The notes under the pieces were generated by a model. The model did no database searches and was not told where the DNA came from. It saw only the letters and a program-made list of their open reading frames with translations. From positions 1-28,283 of IMG/VR virus record IMGVR_UViG_3300031918_000122: a stretch of 28,283 nt of DNA; one strand, 5' to 3'. The stretch's first letter is position 1; every line of letters starts with the position of its first letter. Shown piece after piece: positions 13,138-23,300 of this stretch. Origin of the DNA: a virus. The position numbers and the translations under genes were made by a program.

Positions 13138-14139
13138 ATGGATATTAGTATACCATATTACGAAGACAACTCAAGGATATCAAGATCCAGTTTAAATTGG
13201 TTCAAAATATCTCCTAGATACTTTAGGGATAAACTTGACGGCAAGATACCAAACGACGCCTCGTCCGCGATGGATAATGGAACCATGAGGCATGCTTACC
13301 TATTACAATACAATGAATTTAGTAAGATGTATAGGATATTGGACTTTACAATACCATCATCCTCTCAACAAAAACAATTTTGCCAATCTTATATAGATAG
13401 CAAAGCCCCTAGCGTCGTTTTAAAGGCGATAGAGGCATTTAAATTGAATTATAGTGCAACTGGTAAGACAGATGCTACGATTGAAGCTACGGCCCTTAAA
13501 ATGGCTCTACAGCTAAAAGGATATATCAAATGGTTGAGAAGTAATACTGCCGGACAAAAGAATATGTCATGGGCTCAATTAACTTCATTGAAAATAATGA
13601 AAGAGAATGTTTCGCTTCATAAGAAAGCGAGAGAACTCATTTTGACAGAACTGGATTCACCTAATGTAGAAACACATAATGAATTCCATATTAACTGGGA
13701 ATACGAGACAAAATTCGGAGGAACAGTTTCATGCAAATCATTAATCGACAGATTAATAATAGACCACGAAAGCAAAGTAATAAAATTAATTGATATAAAA
13801 ACGACACTTAGTAATAGTAATTTTGCAGAATCATTTACAAAATACGATTACGGGCAGCAAATGGCATTCTATTGGATGGCGATATATTGGTATTTTAAAA
13901 ACGAATTGAATCTTGATATAGAGGAATACAGAAGCGAAACTTATATTGTAACCATTGAAAACGGCAACAATGAAGTTAAAGTTTTGAGTGTTCCGGAAAG
14001 AACAATACTCAACAAACTTACAGACATAGACAACAACTTATCACAAATAGATTGGCACTTACGCAATGGTCTATGGGATTACACAAAAGAATACTACGAA
14101 GGTGATGGTGTAGAATCATTACTTGAACATGGTACTTAA
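13138..14139 (+). CDS. PD-(D/E)XK nuclease, RecB-like exonuclease family
   Basis: A nuclease of the RecB/YqaJ/Cas4-like superfamily, about 333 aa from this start. GTMRHAYLL, near residue 45, gives the histidine that precedes the core in this family. CKSLIDRLIID (about 198-208) gives the first catalytic Asp, VIKLIDIKTT (about 213-222) is the D-x-K strand, and YGQQMAFYWMA (about 237-247) is the Q-x-x-x-Y motif. Such enzymes act as exonucleases in phage recombination and DNA repair, and in this context probably process ends for the Sak4-like/SSB pair. An upstream in-frame ATG at 13102 lies inside the terminator hairpin, so ATG 13138, after CCGAAATAAA, is preferred. Its 3' end overlaps the following gene by 11 nt. 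Confidence 0.87.
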   Translation: MDISIPYYEDNSRISRSSLNWFKISPRYFRDKLDGKIPNDASSAMDNGTMRHAYLLQYNEFSKMYRILDFTIPSSSQQKQFCQSYIDSKAPSVVLKAIEAFKLNYSATGKTDATIEATALKMALQLKGYIKWLRSNTAGQKNMSWAQLTSLKIMKENVSLHKKARELILTELDSPNVETHNEFHINWEYETKFGGTVSCKSLIDRLIIDHESKVIKLIDIKTTLSNSNFAESFTKYDYGQQMAFYWMAIYWYFKNELNLDIEEYRSETYIVTIENGNNEVKVLSVPERTILNKLTDIDNNLSQIDWHLRNGLWDYTKEYYEGDGVESLLEHGT

Positions 14140-14695
14140 AGAAACATTGAATTCCTCATTACTATTTTTATTACCATTAGTAGCTGAAAAAGGTGAAACT
14201 TGGTTAGATTACACAGGCGCAAAAAACCTATATTCGACGCGAGACGACAGTTTTGTGAATGGATACAACATAGATATAAATAAGCCATGGTTGGATCGAC
14301 ATATATTCCTACTTTTCGAAGCAGCAATAGATTTAGATCTACCATTATCAAAGTTAAGAAGAAATGAGAATTTCAAATCAAAATATACAGTAAAAATAAA
14401 TAAAGTCTTTTACGTAATCTATGCATATAGGATACCAGATGAAAAGGAAAAGTCATATAGACATATCCTTGATGGGGACTATAGACATATAAGCGGAGAT
14501 GATAAAGCAGATATAATATCTTTTTGGGAAGAGGGAGTTGACTCATTATTATTTCACTCACTATACCGTAGCGATAAGACGTTAGGGAAAATAGAGAATG
14601 AAGAAATATACGAAGTTGATTATCTTCCGACAAGAGAAGACATTATGCATGCTATAATGATTAAAGACGAAACTAAAAATGCCATTACTTGCTAA
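14129..14695 (+). CDS. Unknown protein of about 188 aa at the end of the plus-strand block
   Basis: Not recognised. A mixed alpha/beta soluble protein with an aromatic-rich middle (WLDRHIFLLFEAAIDLDLPLSKLRR, then TVKINKVFYVIYAYRIPDEKEKSYRHI), a histidine/aspartate-rich stretch (about 114-125) and a C-terminal helix. No classical catalytic motif can be named. The frame can be entered at a TTG at 14123, but the ATG at 14129 is the better start; it overlaps the nuclease stop by 11 nt, so the two genes are probably translated together. The last sense codons and the stop form the loop and 5' arm of the transcription terminator, an economical gene end. Function is unknown; partnership with the nuclease is plausible from coupling only. 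Confidence 0.78.
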   Translation: MVLKETLNSSLLFLLPLVAEKGETWLDYTGAKNLYSTRDDSFVNGYNIDINKPWLDRHIFLLFEAAIDLDLPLSKLRRNENFKSKYTVKINKVFYVIYAYRIPDEKEKSYRHILDGDYRHISGDDKADIISFWEEGVDSLLFHSLYRSDKTLGKIENEEIYEVDYLPTREDIMHAIMIKDETKNAITC

Positions 14696-14718
14696 CTGCA
14701 GGTGATGGCATTTTTTTT
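14677..14718. terminator. Bidirectional terminator between convergent blocks
   Basis: AAATGCCATTACTTGC (14677-14692) pairs with 14698-14713 over 16 positions, two of them G-U, with the 5-nt loop TAACT. On the plus strand eight T follow (14711-14718). On the minus strand the stem is followed by five T (the A-run 14675-14679). It serves the plus-strand gene whose stop lies in the loop and the minus-strand giant operon ending 49 nt away. Confidence 0.85.
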
Positions 14719-14761
14719 ATTATTTTGCAACTCTATCTATTCGAAACGCGACAGAGCCAAA

Positions 14762-17700
14762 TTATTGTGGCCTTGTTGATGATTTTTTTCTAGCATTTCT
14801 TTTTTTGATAACATTTGGGTCTGTTGGACCTAATGCTCTAAAGATCAATCCAATATTCTTTCTCATGTATAATTCCTTAGCCTGTAAATCTGGATGCAGA
14901 AAGTTTTCATAGATATTCTTGTACCCGGGTATCAATTTAGTAACATACTGCTCTCCTTTAGTTTTGCCTTTATATTTTCCTCTCTGTATCTCAGTGCCTA
15001 AAGTCCCAGACATCAATCCATCTGTGATATTGAACATTACATCCCATTGATTTTGTGCGGCTGTAGGTGATTTTAAAATTCCTAATGCATCTGCCGGAGA
15101 AAATACTGCATTCTGTTCGTATAGAACCCTCATTGCGGCTATATATAACATTTCTTGTGTAGATGGTTTCTCCTTGTCTTTATCAGGCTGATCAGGTTTT
15201 AATAGCGAAGTAAGTATTGCGGTAATTACCATATATTTTACTTCATTTAAAGTCCTTTTAATATTATATACCTTATAGCTCTCAGACGTATTTAGAGACT
15301 CTCTAAGAGGCTTAATTATGTTAAAGGTAAGAATGTTCAACAATGCTTGATAACCTGCCTTAGAAGTCGCTAAAGTACGATATTGACCCTCATCCATCAT
15401 ACCTTTAGTATAATTAAACATCCTGCCACCAAATCTATCCTGAATAGCACCAACCATCCATCCTCTATGCATCATTAATGCACTAGCAATGGCATTTGTA
15501 TTAATAGCATTTCTATCTGAAGATACGAGAACACCATCTAATTTAGCAGCTAATCTTTCTGCAACCATATTAGACTTATTCATTACTTCTTGAGTAACAA
15601 ACGCTTTGTATTTTGGGTCTACTGATAATTGACCACTTTTCTTATCAATTATAAATGAGTCATATAGATTAGTTGGTAATGCATTAAAAAATTCAATAGC
15701 ATCCTTTCTGTTAGATCCTGGAGTTGTAGACATAAATTTAGTAATAAATTCATTCCTATTTACATATGTATCTCCATCTAATTTATACCCTTTTAATACT
15801 GCTATAAGCATTCTAGATTTAACTAAGAAGTCACCTGCTGTATATGGACCATACATTATATGTTCTCCTGTAAATTGGGCTAATTGTAATCCATATGTAT
15901 CTTTAGTAGATTCCGCTTCTGACCCAGCAACTCCATACAATCTAGTCAAGGCAACCACTTTATTATTAAATCTTCTTCTAGTAAGACTCATCAATGCTTC
16001 AGGTAAAATTTTAATTAGTTCTATATTTGCATTCCACAAGTCCTTTTCATTCATATTTAATCCAATCTCGGCTTCAATCTTCATATTTATCTCTGCAGTA
16101 GCATAATTAGCTACAATAGCTAGTGGATTGTATGCAAGGTTTATCATTCTAAACCAAGATAGCATACTTTTAAAAGGTTTAGCTATATCTATCTTAATAT
16201 TTGAATTTGGTAATAAAACTTTAAATATTCCTATACTCCGCCTCCAGTCAGCGAAGTTCAAGGAGGCCGTCATTCTATTTGAGTTTATACCGTACATAGA
16301 CCTATCAACCATTCCTCTAGCTCGTTTAATTATATTAGTTTCGCCAGCTTTAGTAGTCTCTAAATCAGATCTATCTAAACCTTTATTTTTTATTGCTCCA
16401 CCAATCTTATTAAACAATGTTTTATTTGAGGCGGAAGTCCTATTCAGGCCTTCTAATAATACTTGTACATCAGCATGATTTTCATTCTGTCTCTTATAAT
16501 TAGCAGCCATAGTATAATACAAAGTATATATATGTATCATATCTTTTGAAATAGCAGATGGGTTATCAAGCATCTTCCTATAAAATACAGGGATATTTTT
16601 TACTATAGAGCTATCTGGCCTAAATAATTTATCTACATCTCCACCATATTCAGACTCATCTGATCTAACTGCAAATATGTCTTTTATTTCATTCCATATA
16701 CCTTTTAGTAAATTATTCTCAGAAAACATTCTACGAACGCTATTACCAGATATCTGTGGCATAAGTAATGGATTTGGCCTCTCTATAAAATCAAGCATAG
16801 AATCAGCTTCTTTCCTCATTTCAATAATAGTATTATAGAATTCTGCCTTATCTGAAGAACTCATCATTTTATTGAATTCAGAAGAGTTATCGTATAATAT
16901 TTTGTTAGGTTGCAACCCGTAATCAGACATATCTTTTTCATACTTGTTGTTATAGAAGATAGAATTCTCATCTAGCTCAGACCAAGAAGCATTAGGGACG
17001 TCTCTTTTTATTAAAGATTTATCTTTAGGTTCTATTTTCATCCAATATCCTTTAGGTACTAATGAAACACCATCACTTCTAACAGTATGATTTTCTGCAA
17101 ACCATTCTTCAGATATTTTTTGCTCGATAGAATTTCCTAATGCCATTTCAGTATATTTTGCATTTTCAGCAAGATACGCCTTAGTCTTCACCATGTCAGC
17201 GATACTACCAAACTGTCTAGCATTTTTGTTTTTAGATTGATTTTTATATTTGCTTAACATGGAATCAGCACTATCAATCCATTCTTTTACTGATTTTAGG
17301 CCAATTCTAGATGCTTCCATTCGGTTAACTCTAATCTCCATTGTATTAGTGTCTCTGAATGATTTTAATATAGCTTGTTTTTGATCATATAAAGCTTGCC
17401 ATTGTGGAGTTTGATTTTCTTTTTCTAAAGAAGCTAAATCGTCCCAAAATGACTGCTCATATTCTACTTTAGTATTTGCTTGCACCCATCTCATATACTC
17501 TTCTGGAGCCAATGTAGATTTCATAATAGATTTAGCTTGATTAAATTTGGTTTTATTAGTGTGATAATCTAATTTACCCTTCATATTCTCATTATATGAT
17601 TTTAATTCATTTGCTATCTCCAGATCTCTTCCAAATTTAGGGAGTCCAGTTCCTTGGTATTTATCAGACGAAAGAAATTCTTTTTCTTTCCTTAGTGTAA

Positions 17701-20371
17701 ATAATCTCTCACTATCCTCTAACGTCATATTAAATGCATCTGGAACTCCAAACTCATTTATATATTTATCAGTTATGGCGCGAATCGACTTATTTGAATC
17801 ATCTAAAACTTCACTAGTCATAGGAGACAATGAGTGTTTTAAATTATAATATTCTGGAGTAAACATCCTCTCGGCATGTTCTTCTAAAAACTTATCCTTT
17901 TTCTCTATAAACTTTTTATACTCTACTGGATCTAGTGGTGATTCATATGTATTATTAAGGTCAAACTCTTCAGCGAGTTCGTCCATAAATTTATTATAAT
18001 CCTTTAAGAAGACGCCATATTTAAGTTTAGACAGTAAAAATCCAGTAGCTTTACCTTCGTGATGCTCGTAAAAACTCATAAAACTAACATATGGATTAGT
18101 ACCAGCCATCTTTTTAGATAATATAGATAATTTAGATATCCATCCAGAATTACTCACATCATGTCTTACTTGATTATTTATGTTAGTAAGTAAAAAATCT
18201 AACGCTCTGATTTGCTCAACTCTAGACATAGATGGGCTCCCTACAAATGTAGACATCCAGGTAACATCTCTTTCTGAATTATACAAATCCTCAACTACCA
18301 TATCCATAGTAGGAGATCCTGCAGTAGCTGCTATTTCCTGTAGCTTATTCCTGTATTTATATTCAAATAATGGCTGAAATAATTCATCTAAATTTTGAAA
18401 TGCTTCCTTTACTGAATTTAAGTTTTCTTTAAACTCCTTAAGTTTAGTTTTGCTAGCATATTTATTTATTATACTATCTTCGTTATTATTTATTACTGAA
18501 ATATTCTTAATCGACTGATCAAACATTTTAAGAAAGTCATTATAAATAGAAATTAATCTATTTGCATCAATATCATCTCCAACTTTCATTTTCGTTGTCA
18601 TTTCTTTCAACTCCTTCTCAGTAGACAATCCTTCTTGCATTGCGTATTCAACAAATTTCATTGCCGCAACCACTTCGTCCGAATTTTCTATTTCATTAAT
18701 TACTTTATCGAATTCATCTCTTTGCGATCTAGTTAAAGCCTTACTTTTCTTTAATATTGCGGCTCTAGATTTTAATCCATGGACATAAAACTCTTTTGCT
18801 TTAATAGCATTTTCAGTCATATCTCCTGGTTTCCAAAATATTTTCTTTTGTAATGAGACAAAACCTTTTTTATCTATTAATACCTCCTCTCTATTTAAAT
18901 CAGACAATACCCCCCTAACTAAATCGTCTATATTAGCTGGATTATGTTCGTACATCCAATTTTTAAGCAATTCAGAATCTTTAGAATTAACATCAAAACT
19001 ATCTATAAACTGATCTATAGTCATTCCTTTATATAATTCATCAAATTTAGATTCGCCTTTGTCAGTAAATATAATATCTAATGACTCAACTATACTTTCT
19101 CTTTCATTTAGGTCTCCAAGTACCCTCATTTGTCCTTCGCCATTTAAAGCCCACTTAGCTAATTCGCTAATTGTAGTCTTCTCATTGATAGTAAACACTA
19201 GACCGGAACGAATGCCCAGAGCCTCCTTAATAGTGTCTGTAAACGCCTTAAAATAGGCTTTAATGGCATCTATAAGTGTTTTATGTCGTTCTTCATTCAA
19301 AATGCCCTGAACTGCCATATCTAAAGCTCTTGCAACGATCTCATCGTTCATTGCATCTTCATCAATATTCTCAGATTTATATGTCTCACGTACATTTTCT
19401 TCTAATCCTTCTGTAGCCTTTGCTTCAAAAAGCAGATTTTCATATATAGACTTTAAGGATAGTACTGATTTTATATAATCTAGAAATGGGTGACTAAATA
19501 ATTCGTGAACAACAGTAGTTTCATCTGCATTATTACTTACTATATATGCGGTATTACTAGTATCATCATATGCTCCAAGATCTCCAGACTGAAACCATGG
19601 AAATATCTCTTGCATCTCAGAATCTGTAACTACTTTAAAACTAACACCAGTTCTTTTACCTATATTAGTAGCTAACATATGTAAAACTGCTTGAGTTCTA
19701 CGTTGGACCTTTTTTAATTTCTTTAACTCTTTCTCAGTTCTTTTGTCTAATTCAGTTTCATCTTTAGTAAATGTACCTGGTTTGTCTTCTCCTAATGCAG
19801 ACTCAGCCTTAGAAGTACCTTCATACATATCAAATATTTGATTCTTCTTTTGTAAGTTTATACTTAATTGGGAATCTTTTTCCTCTTGTTCTTTTAATGC
19901 ATTTTCAGATATCTGATCAGCAGTTAATTCTTCTTCTTTAGATAACTCTATTTTACTTTTAACTGGTTTTATTGGCTTATCTAAATTAATATCTATTCTA
20001 TACGCAGTTTCTCCATTTATGGTTTTAAGTGTTTCGAATGGAACTATAGATAACGCCGACTCTGGAAATATAATACTAAACTCATTAAACTCACTATCAG
20101 CCTCTTCTTCGGACATTGGGTGTGTAGGCTTTTCGTCAAATCTTAATTTTGTCTGATATAATTCATAATCTTTTTCATATTGAGATAATTGTTCGTCAAA
20201 TGATTTTTCAGATAAAATTATAGATTCTATTTGCTCTAATGTAGGCCATTCAGTAGTATTATTCTTTTCCATATATACACCCATCTTGGCAGCAAGTACC
20301 ATTGGATGCATATTAGTTTGTTCTGTAAGTGCCTGAAACTCTTTCAAGCGAATATTTATACAATGTTTCAT
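14762..20371 (-). CDS. Giant 1,869-aa protein with zincin-like motif; probable virion cargo
   Basis: Second gene of the minus-strand operon. Crassvirales encode a few proteins this large next to the virion RNA polymerase gene, believed to be packaged in the particle and ejected with the DNA; I infer the same here. The first 230 residues are charged and helical. TTVVHELFSHPFLDYI (H289, E290, H294) looks like a metallopeptidase site but has three residues between Glu and the second His, one more than classical HExxH. Long helical, coiled-coil-rich parts follow (about 440-760 and 900-1200). The C-terminal third has hydrophobic helices (FNILTFNIIKPLRESL, then YMVITAILTSLLKP) and ends in a basic tail (KKRNARKKSSTRPQ). 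Its ATG overlaps the previous gene's stop in TAATG, implying coupled translation. The exact role is not proven. Confidence 0.8.
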   Translation of the reverse strand: MKHCINIRLKEFQALTEQTNMHPMVLAAKMGVYMEKNNTTEWPTLEQIESIILSEKSFDEQLSQYEKDYELYQTKLRFDEKPTHPMSEEEADSEFNEFSIIFPESALSIVPFETLKTINGETAYRIDINLDKPIKPVKSKIELSKEEELTADQISENALKEQEEKDSQLSINLQKKNQIFDMYEGTSKAESALGEDKPGTFTKDETELDKRTEKELKKLKKVQRRTQAVLHMLATNIGKRTGVSFKVVTDSEMQEIFPWFQSGDLGAYDDTSNTAYIVSNNADETTVVHELFSHPFLDYIKSVLSLKSIYENLLFEAKATEGLEENVRETYKSENIDEDAMNDEIVARALDMAVQGILNEERHKTLIDAIKAYFKAFTDTIKEALGIRSGLVFTINEKTTISELAKWALNGEGQMRVLGDLNERESIVESLDIIFTDKGESKFDELYKGMTIDQFIDSFDVNSKDSELLKNWMYEHNPANIDDLVRGVLSDLNREEVLIDKKGFVSLQKKIFWKPGDMTENAIKAKEFYVHGLKSRAAILKKSKALTRSQRDEFDKVINEIENSDEVVAAMKFVEYAMQEGLSTEKELKEMTTKMKVGDDIDANRLISIYNDFLKMFDQSIKNISVINNNEDSIINKYASKTKLKEFKENLNSVKEAFQNLDELFQPLFEYKYRNKLQEIAATAGSPTMDMVVEDLYNSERDVTWMSTFVGSPSMSRVEQIRALDFLLTNINNQVRHDVSNSGWISKLSILSKKMAGTNPYVSFMSFYEHHEGKATGFLLSKLKYGVFLKDYNKFMDELAEEFDLNNTYESPLDPVEYKKFIEKKDKFLEEHAERMFTPEYYNLKHSLSPMTSEVLDDSNKSIRAITDKYINEFGVPDAFNMTLEDSERLFTLRKEKEFLSSDKYQGTGLPKFGRDLEIANELKSYNENMKGKLDYHTNKTKFNQAKSIMKSTLAPEEYMRWVQANTKVEYEQSFWDDLASLEKENQTPQWQALYDQKQAILKSFRDTNTMEIRVNRMEASRIGLKSVKEWIDSADSMLSKYKNQSKNKNARQFGSIADMVKTKAYLAENAKYTEMALGNSIEQKISEEWFAENHTVRSDGVSLVPKGYWMKIEPKDKSLIKRDVPNASWSELDENSIFYNNKYEKDMSDYGLQPNKILYDNSSEFNKMMSSSDKAEFYNTIIEMRKEADSMLDFIERPNPLLMPQISGNSVRRMFSENNLLKGIWNEIKDIFAVRSDESEYGGDVDKLFRPDSSIVKNIPVFYRKMLDNPSAISKDMIHIYTLYYTMAANYKRQNENHADVQVLLEGLNRTSASNKTLFNKIGGAIKNKGLDRSDLETTKAGETNIIKRARGMVDRSMYGINSNRMTASLNFADWRRSIGIFKVLLPNSNIKIDIAKPFKSMLSWFRMINLAYNPLAIVANYATAEINMKIEAEIGLNMNEKDLWNANIELIKILPEALMSLTRRRFNNKVVALTRLYGVAGSEAESTKDTYGLQLAQFTGEHIMYGPYTAGDFLVKSRMLIAVLKGYKLDGDTYVNRNEFITKFMSTTPGSNRKDAIEFFNALPTNLYDSFIIDKKSGQLSVDPKYKAFVTQEVMNKSNMVAERLAAKLDGVLVSSDRNAINTNAIASALMMHRGWMVGAIQDRFGGRMFNYTKGMMDEGQYRTLATSKAGYQALLNILTFNIIKPLRESLNTSESYKVYNIKRTLNEVKYMVITAILTSLLKPDQPDKDKEKPSTQEMLYIAAMRVLYEQNAVFSPADALGILKSPTAAQNQWDVMFNITDGLMSGTLGTEIQRGKYKGKTKGEQYVTKLIPGYKNIYENFLHPDLQAKELYMRKNIGLIFRALGPTDPNVIKKRNARKKSSTRPQ

Positions 20372-23300
20372 TATGAAAAGCAGGGTTTTAAGTTATCTTT
20401 GTCTTCGTCTGATAGATTATTATATTCTTCCATAGTCATAGCTGGGAACCCAGCATCTTGAAATGTTTTATTTATAGTAGATAATTCCTGTTCTGAAATA
20501 GATACAGAAGAAATTGGTTTATTTTCAATAGAATTTTTAGTATTTTCATATACATCTCTAATTGCCTGTATGGACTCTAAAGTCATTTTACCAGCATCTT
20601 GTCTACTACCTATTCCTGCAAAATCTTTTTCTAGTATTGGGGTTGCTGACTTAACGAAAGTATCACCATTCCATTTATACCATAGGTTATCTGTAAGATT
20701 GAAAACATTAACTTCTTTTCCATTAACTTGGGCCATTGCTACGGCCCACCCAGTTCCGCCTTTAACAGTTTTCATATTATTTTCTATAGGTGCTATTGCA
20801 ACCACCTGAGTACTATTTTTAACCTGAAACCAATTGCGACTAAGTAGATCTTTATATGCATCTGGCCTTCTATGTAAGAGGGTATTTGCTTTTTGAACCT
20901 CAGACCATCCTTCTTCTAGCTCTGATTGTGTCAATACCCTATTGCCAAGCGGAGTTTTAGATCCATGGTAATAATGAATATGATTTATTACTCCATATTC
21001 TCTGCCTATAGTATCAAACATACTATCAGCACCGATAGCTCCTCCGGAGTGATTCGTTATATCTTTCATATCTGTTAATAACGTTTCTGGGGCAGCTTCT
21101 GTTGTAACCTTAGTCGGGGTAGTAACAGCCTCATTAAAATAGTCTGTAGAAACGTTATTATCTAATAAAGTATCCATAACTACCTTAGAATAGGCTTCTA
21201 CGCTTGTTTTAAGCTCTTCTGTAGTATTATTTTTTGTAAGTTGAGAGTTAGATAGTAATCTAGAAAACTCGTACATAGAAGCATCTATTTGAGCGTCAGA
21301 ATATCCTTGTTCAGATAAGTCATCATTTAATGAATTAGCAGCAGATTCATAATCTTTGGTATTCTCTGCTACTTCTAGGTATTCTTTTATTTGATTCCTT
21401 AAATCCTCAATTGGATTTGCTTCCATCATATCTTCATCATATTGATCTTCATATACTTCACCATCTTCTATTTGCTCATCAAGTGGTCTAAAAGTAGAAA
21501 ATGCATCTGCAGAATCTTTTGAAACTCTAGCAGATTGAAATCTAGGATCATTATTATACGCTGCAACTAATTGTTGAATAGCGCTAGTAAACATTTCATT
21601 AGAGGTAAATAAGAAATTCGGTATAGTACCATTTTCTCTAAGTGTATTAGATGGAACAATAGACTTATCTAAACCTAATTCAACTATAGATCTGCCTGAT
21701 ACTTTCTCACTAGACTTGTCAGTAGCAGTATATACTGGTTTAATTTTACCATCTTCATCAGTAACGGTACCAACTTGTTTGTATAATACATAGAATTTAC
21801 CTTCACTACCAGCATCATAGGCTACTTTAACATATGGCCTGAATATAGGGTTTTTCATGTCATCCATTCCTATGTTTTTAGCATCAGATTGAATAAATAC
21901 TACCTCATGAGTCTTACCTTTAATGTACTCAGCCCTAGAAGGAATTGATGGGGCATTATAAGTATCAGGTATTCTCATACCGCCTATATCTGTAAACGTA
22001 CCTAGATTCTTATGTATATAAGTAGAAGGAACTATTTTATCATCATACCATCTATTTCTAAATACCTGATCTATCGCTTCTTGCTCATTTTCAAATGGAT
22101 CTTGAGTCTTTTTAAATTCCTCTAATTTATTATTTACAAAATCACCAAACCCAATATCAGATCTAACATCTTCTCCAAGTTTGACTTGATTAAATGCACC
22201 ATTTTCACCATTAGAGAAGTATTGATAAAGTATAAAATCATGTGCAAATGATTTGACCTCAGGAATTGGACTATCTAATAACTCGCCCCAGTATTCTTTT
22301 ATTTCAGTTGCATAATTATCGTTTTTTACAGAAGATGTAACATATACATGATCAGGACGTTGATTATATGGATCTATATTTACTTCTGATATTTCAGGTT
22401 CAATATTATTTAAAAATGTATTATTACTTAATAATGCATATGCACTAACCTCGTCTTTAATCTTTTGTTTAATCTTATATAATCTTTTTGCAATTGTATT
22501 ATCGCCAAAGAATATTCCACCTATATCTGTATTATTCTCTTTAGCTAAATCAATATAGAATTTAGATTTTATTAATGAGTCAACTGCATTAGCAATTTCT
22601 ACTACAGTATCTTCATTCATTACATTTCTACTATTTATTCTAGATGCAATTTTATTTATGAAATTTTCAACCGAGTCAGTAGTTCTGAAGAATCTACCAT
22701 TTCCGACTAAATTAGACATACTCAATGCATTCTTTAGTTTAGCATTCAAAAATGTTTCAGCGTAGAATTGAGATACATTTCTAAATACGCTCTTATTACC
22801 AAGTTCTTTAATTGCTTGAACGTTCTTGGCAAATAGTTTAATAGAGGTGAGGCTATTCCCCCATTTTTTATTGTCAATCTGAGAATACTTAACTAATTCT
22901 GCCAATGACTTAGAAAATGGTTGAAGTTCTTGATATGTTTCAAATATGAGTAGCTGATTATATGCATGTTCAAATGTTCCAGAAATGCTAGCTAATTGAG
23001 TCCTTAAATATTCTTTATCAAATACGTGTCCATTATCTAGTATTTTGTGTTTATTTTTATCAAATTTATTCAATCCATCAAGTAATCTTTGTTTCCTCTC
23101 ATCGACATCGCCTTCTGCTAATATAGCAACCTTTGCCATATTCATATATTTTCTGCTGACTGATCTAACTACGCGCTCTTCTTTTTCAAAAGCAGAAGCC
23201 ATTTTGTCGGCGCCATATTGACCATCTACAAGTCTTACACCGTTAGCTATTTCTTTTAATATGGGCTGTGGCATAAAATAGAACGAATTTCCACCAATAC

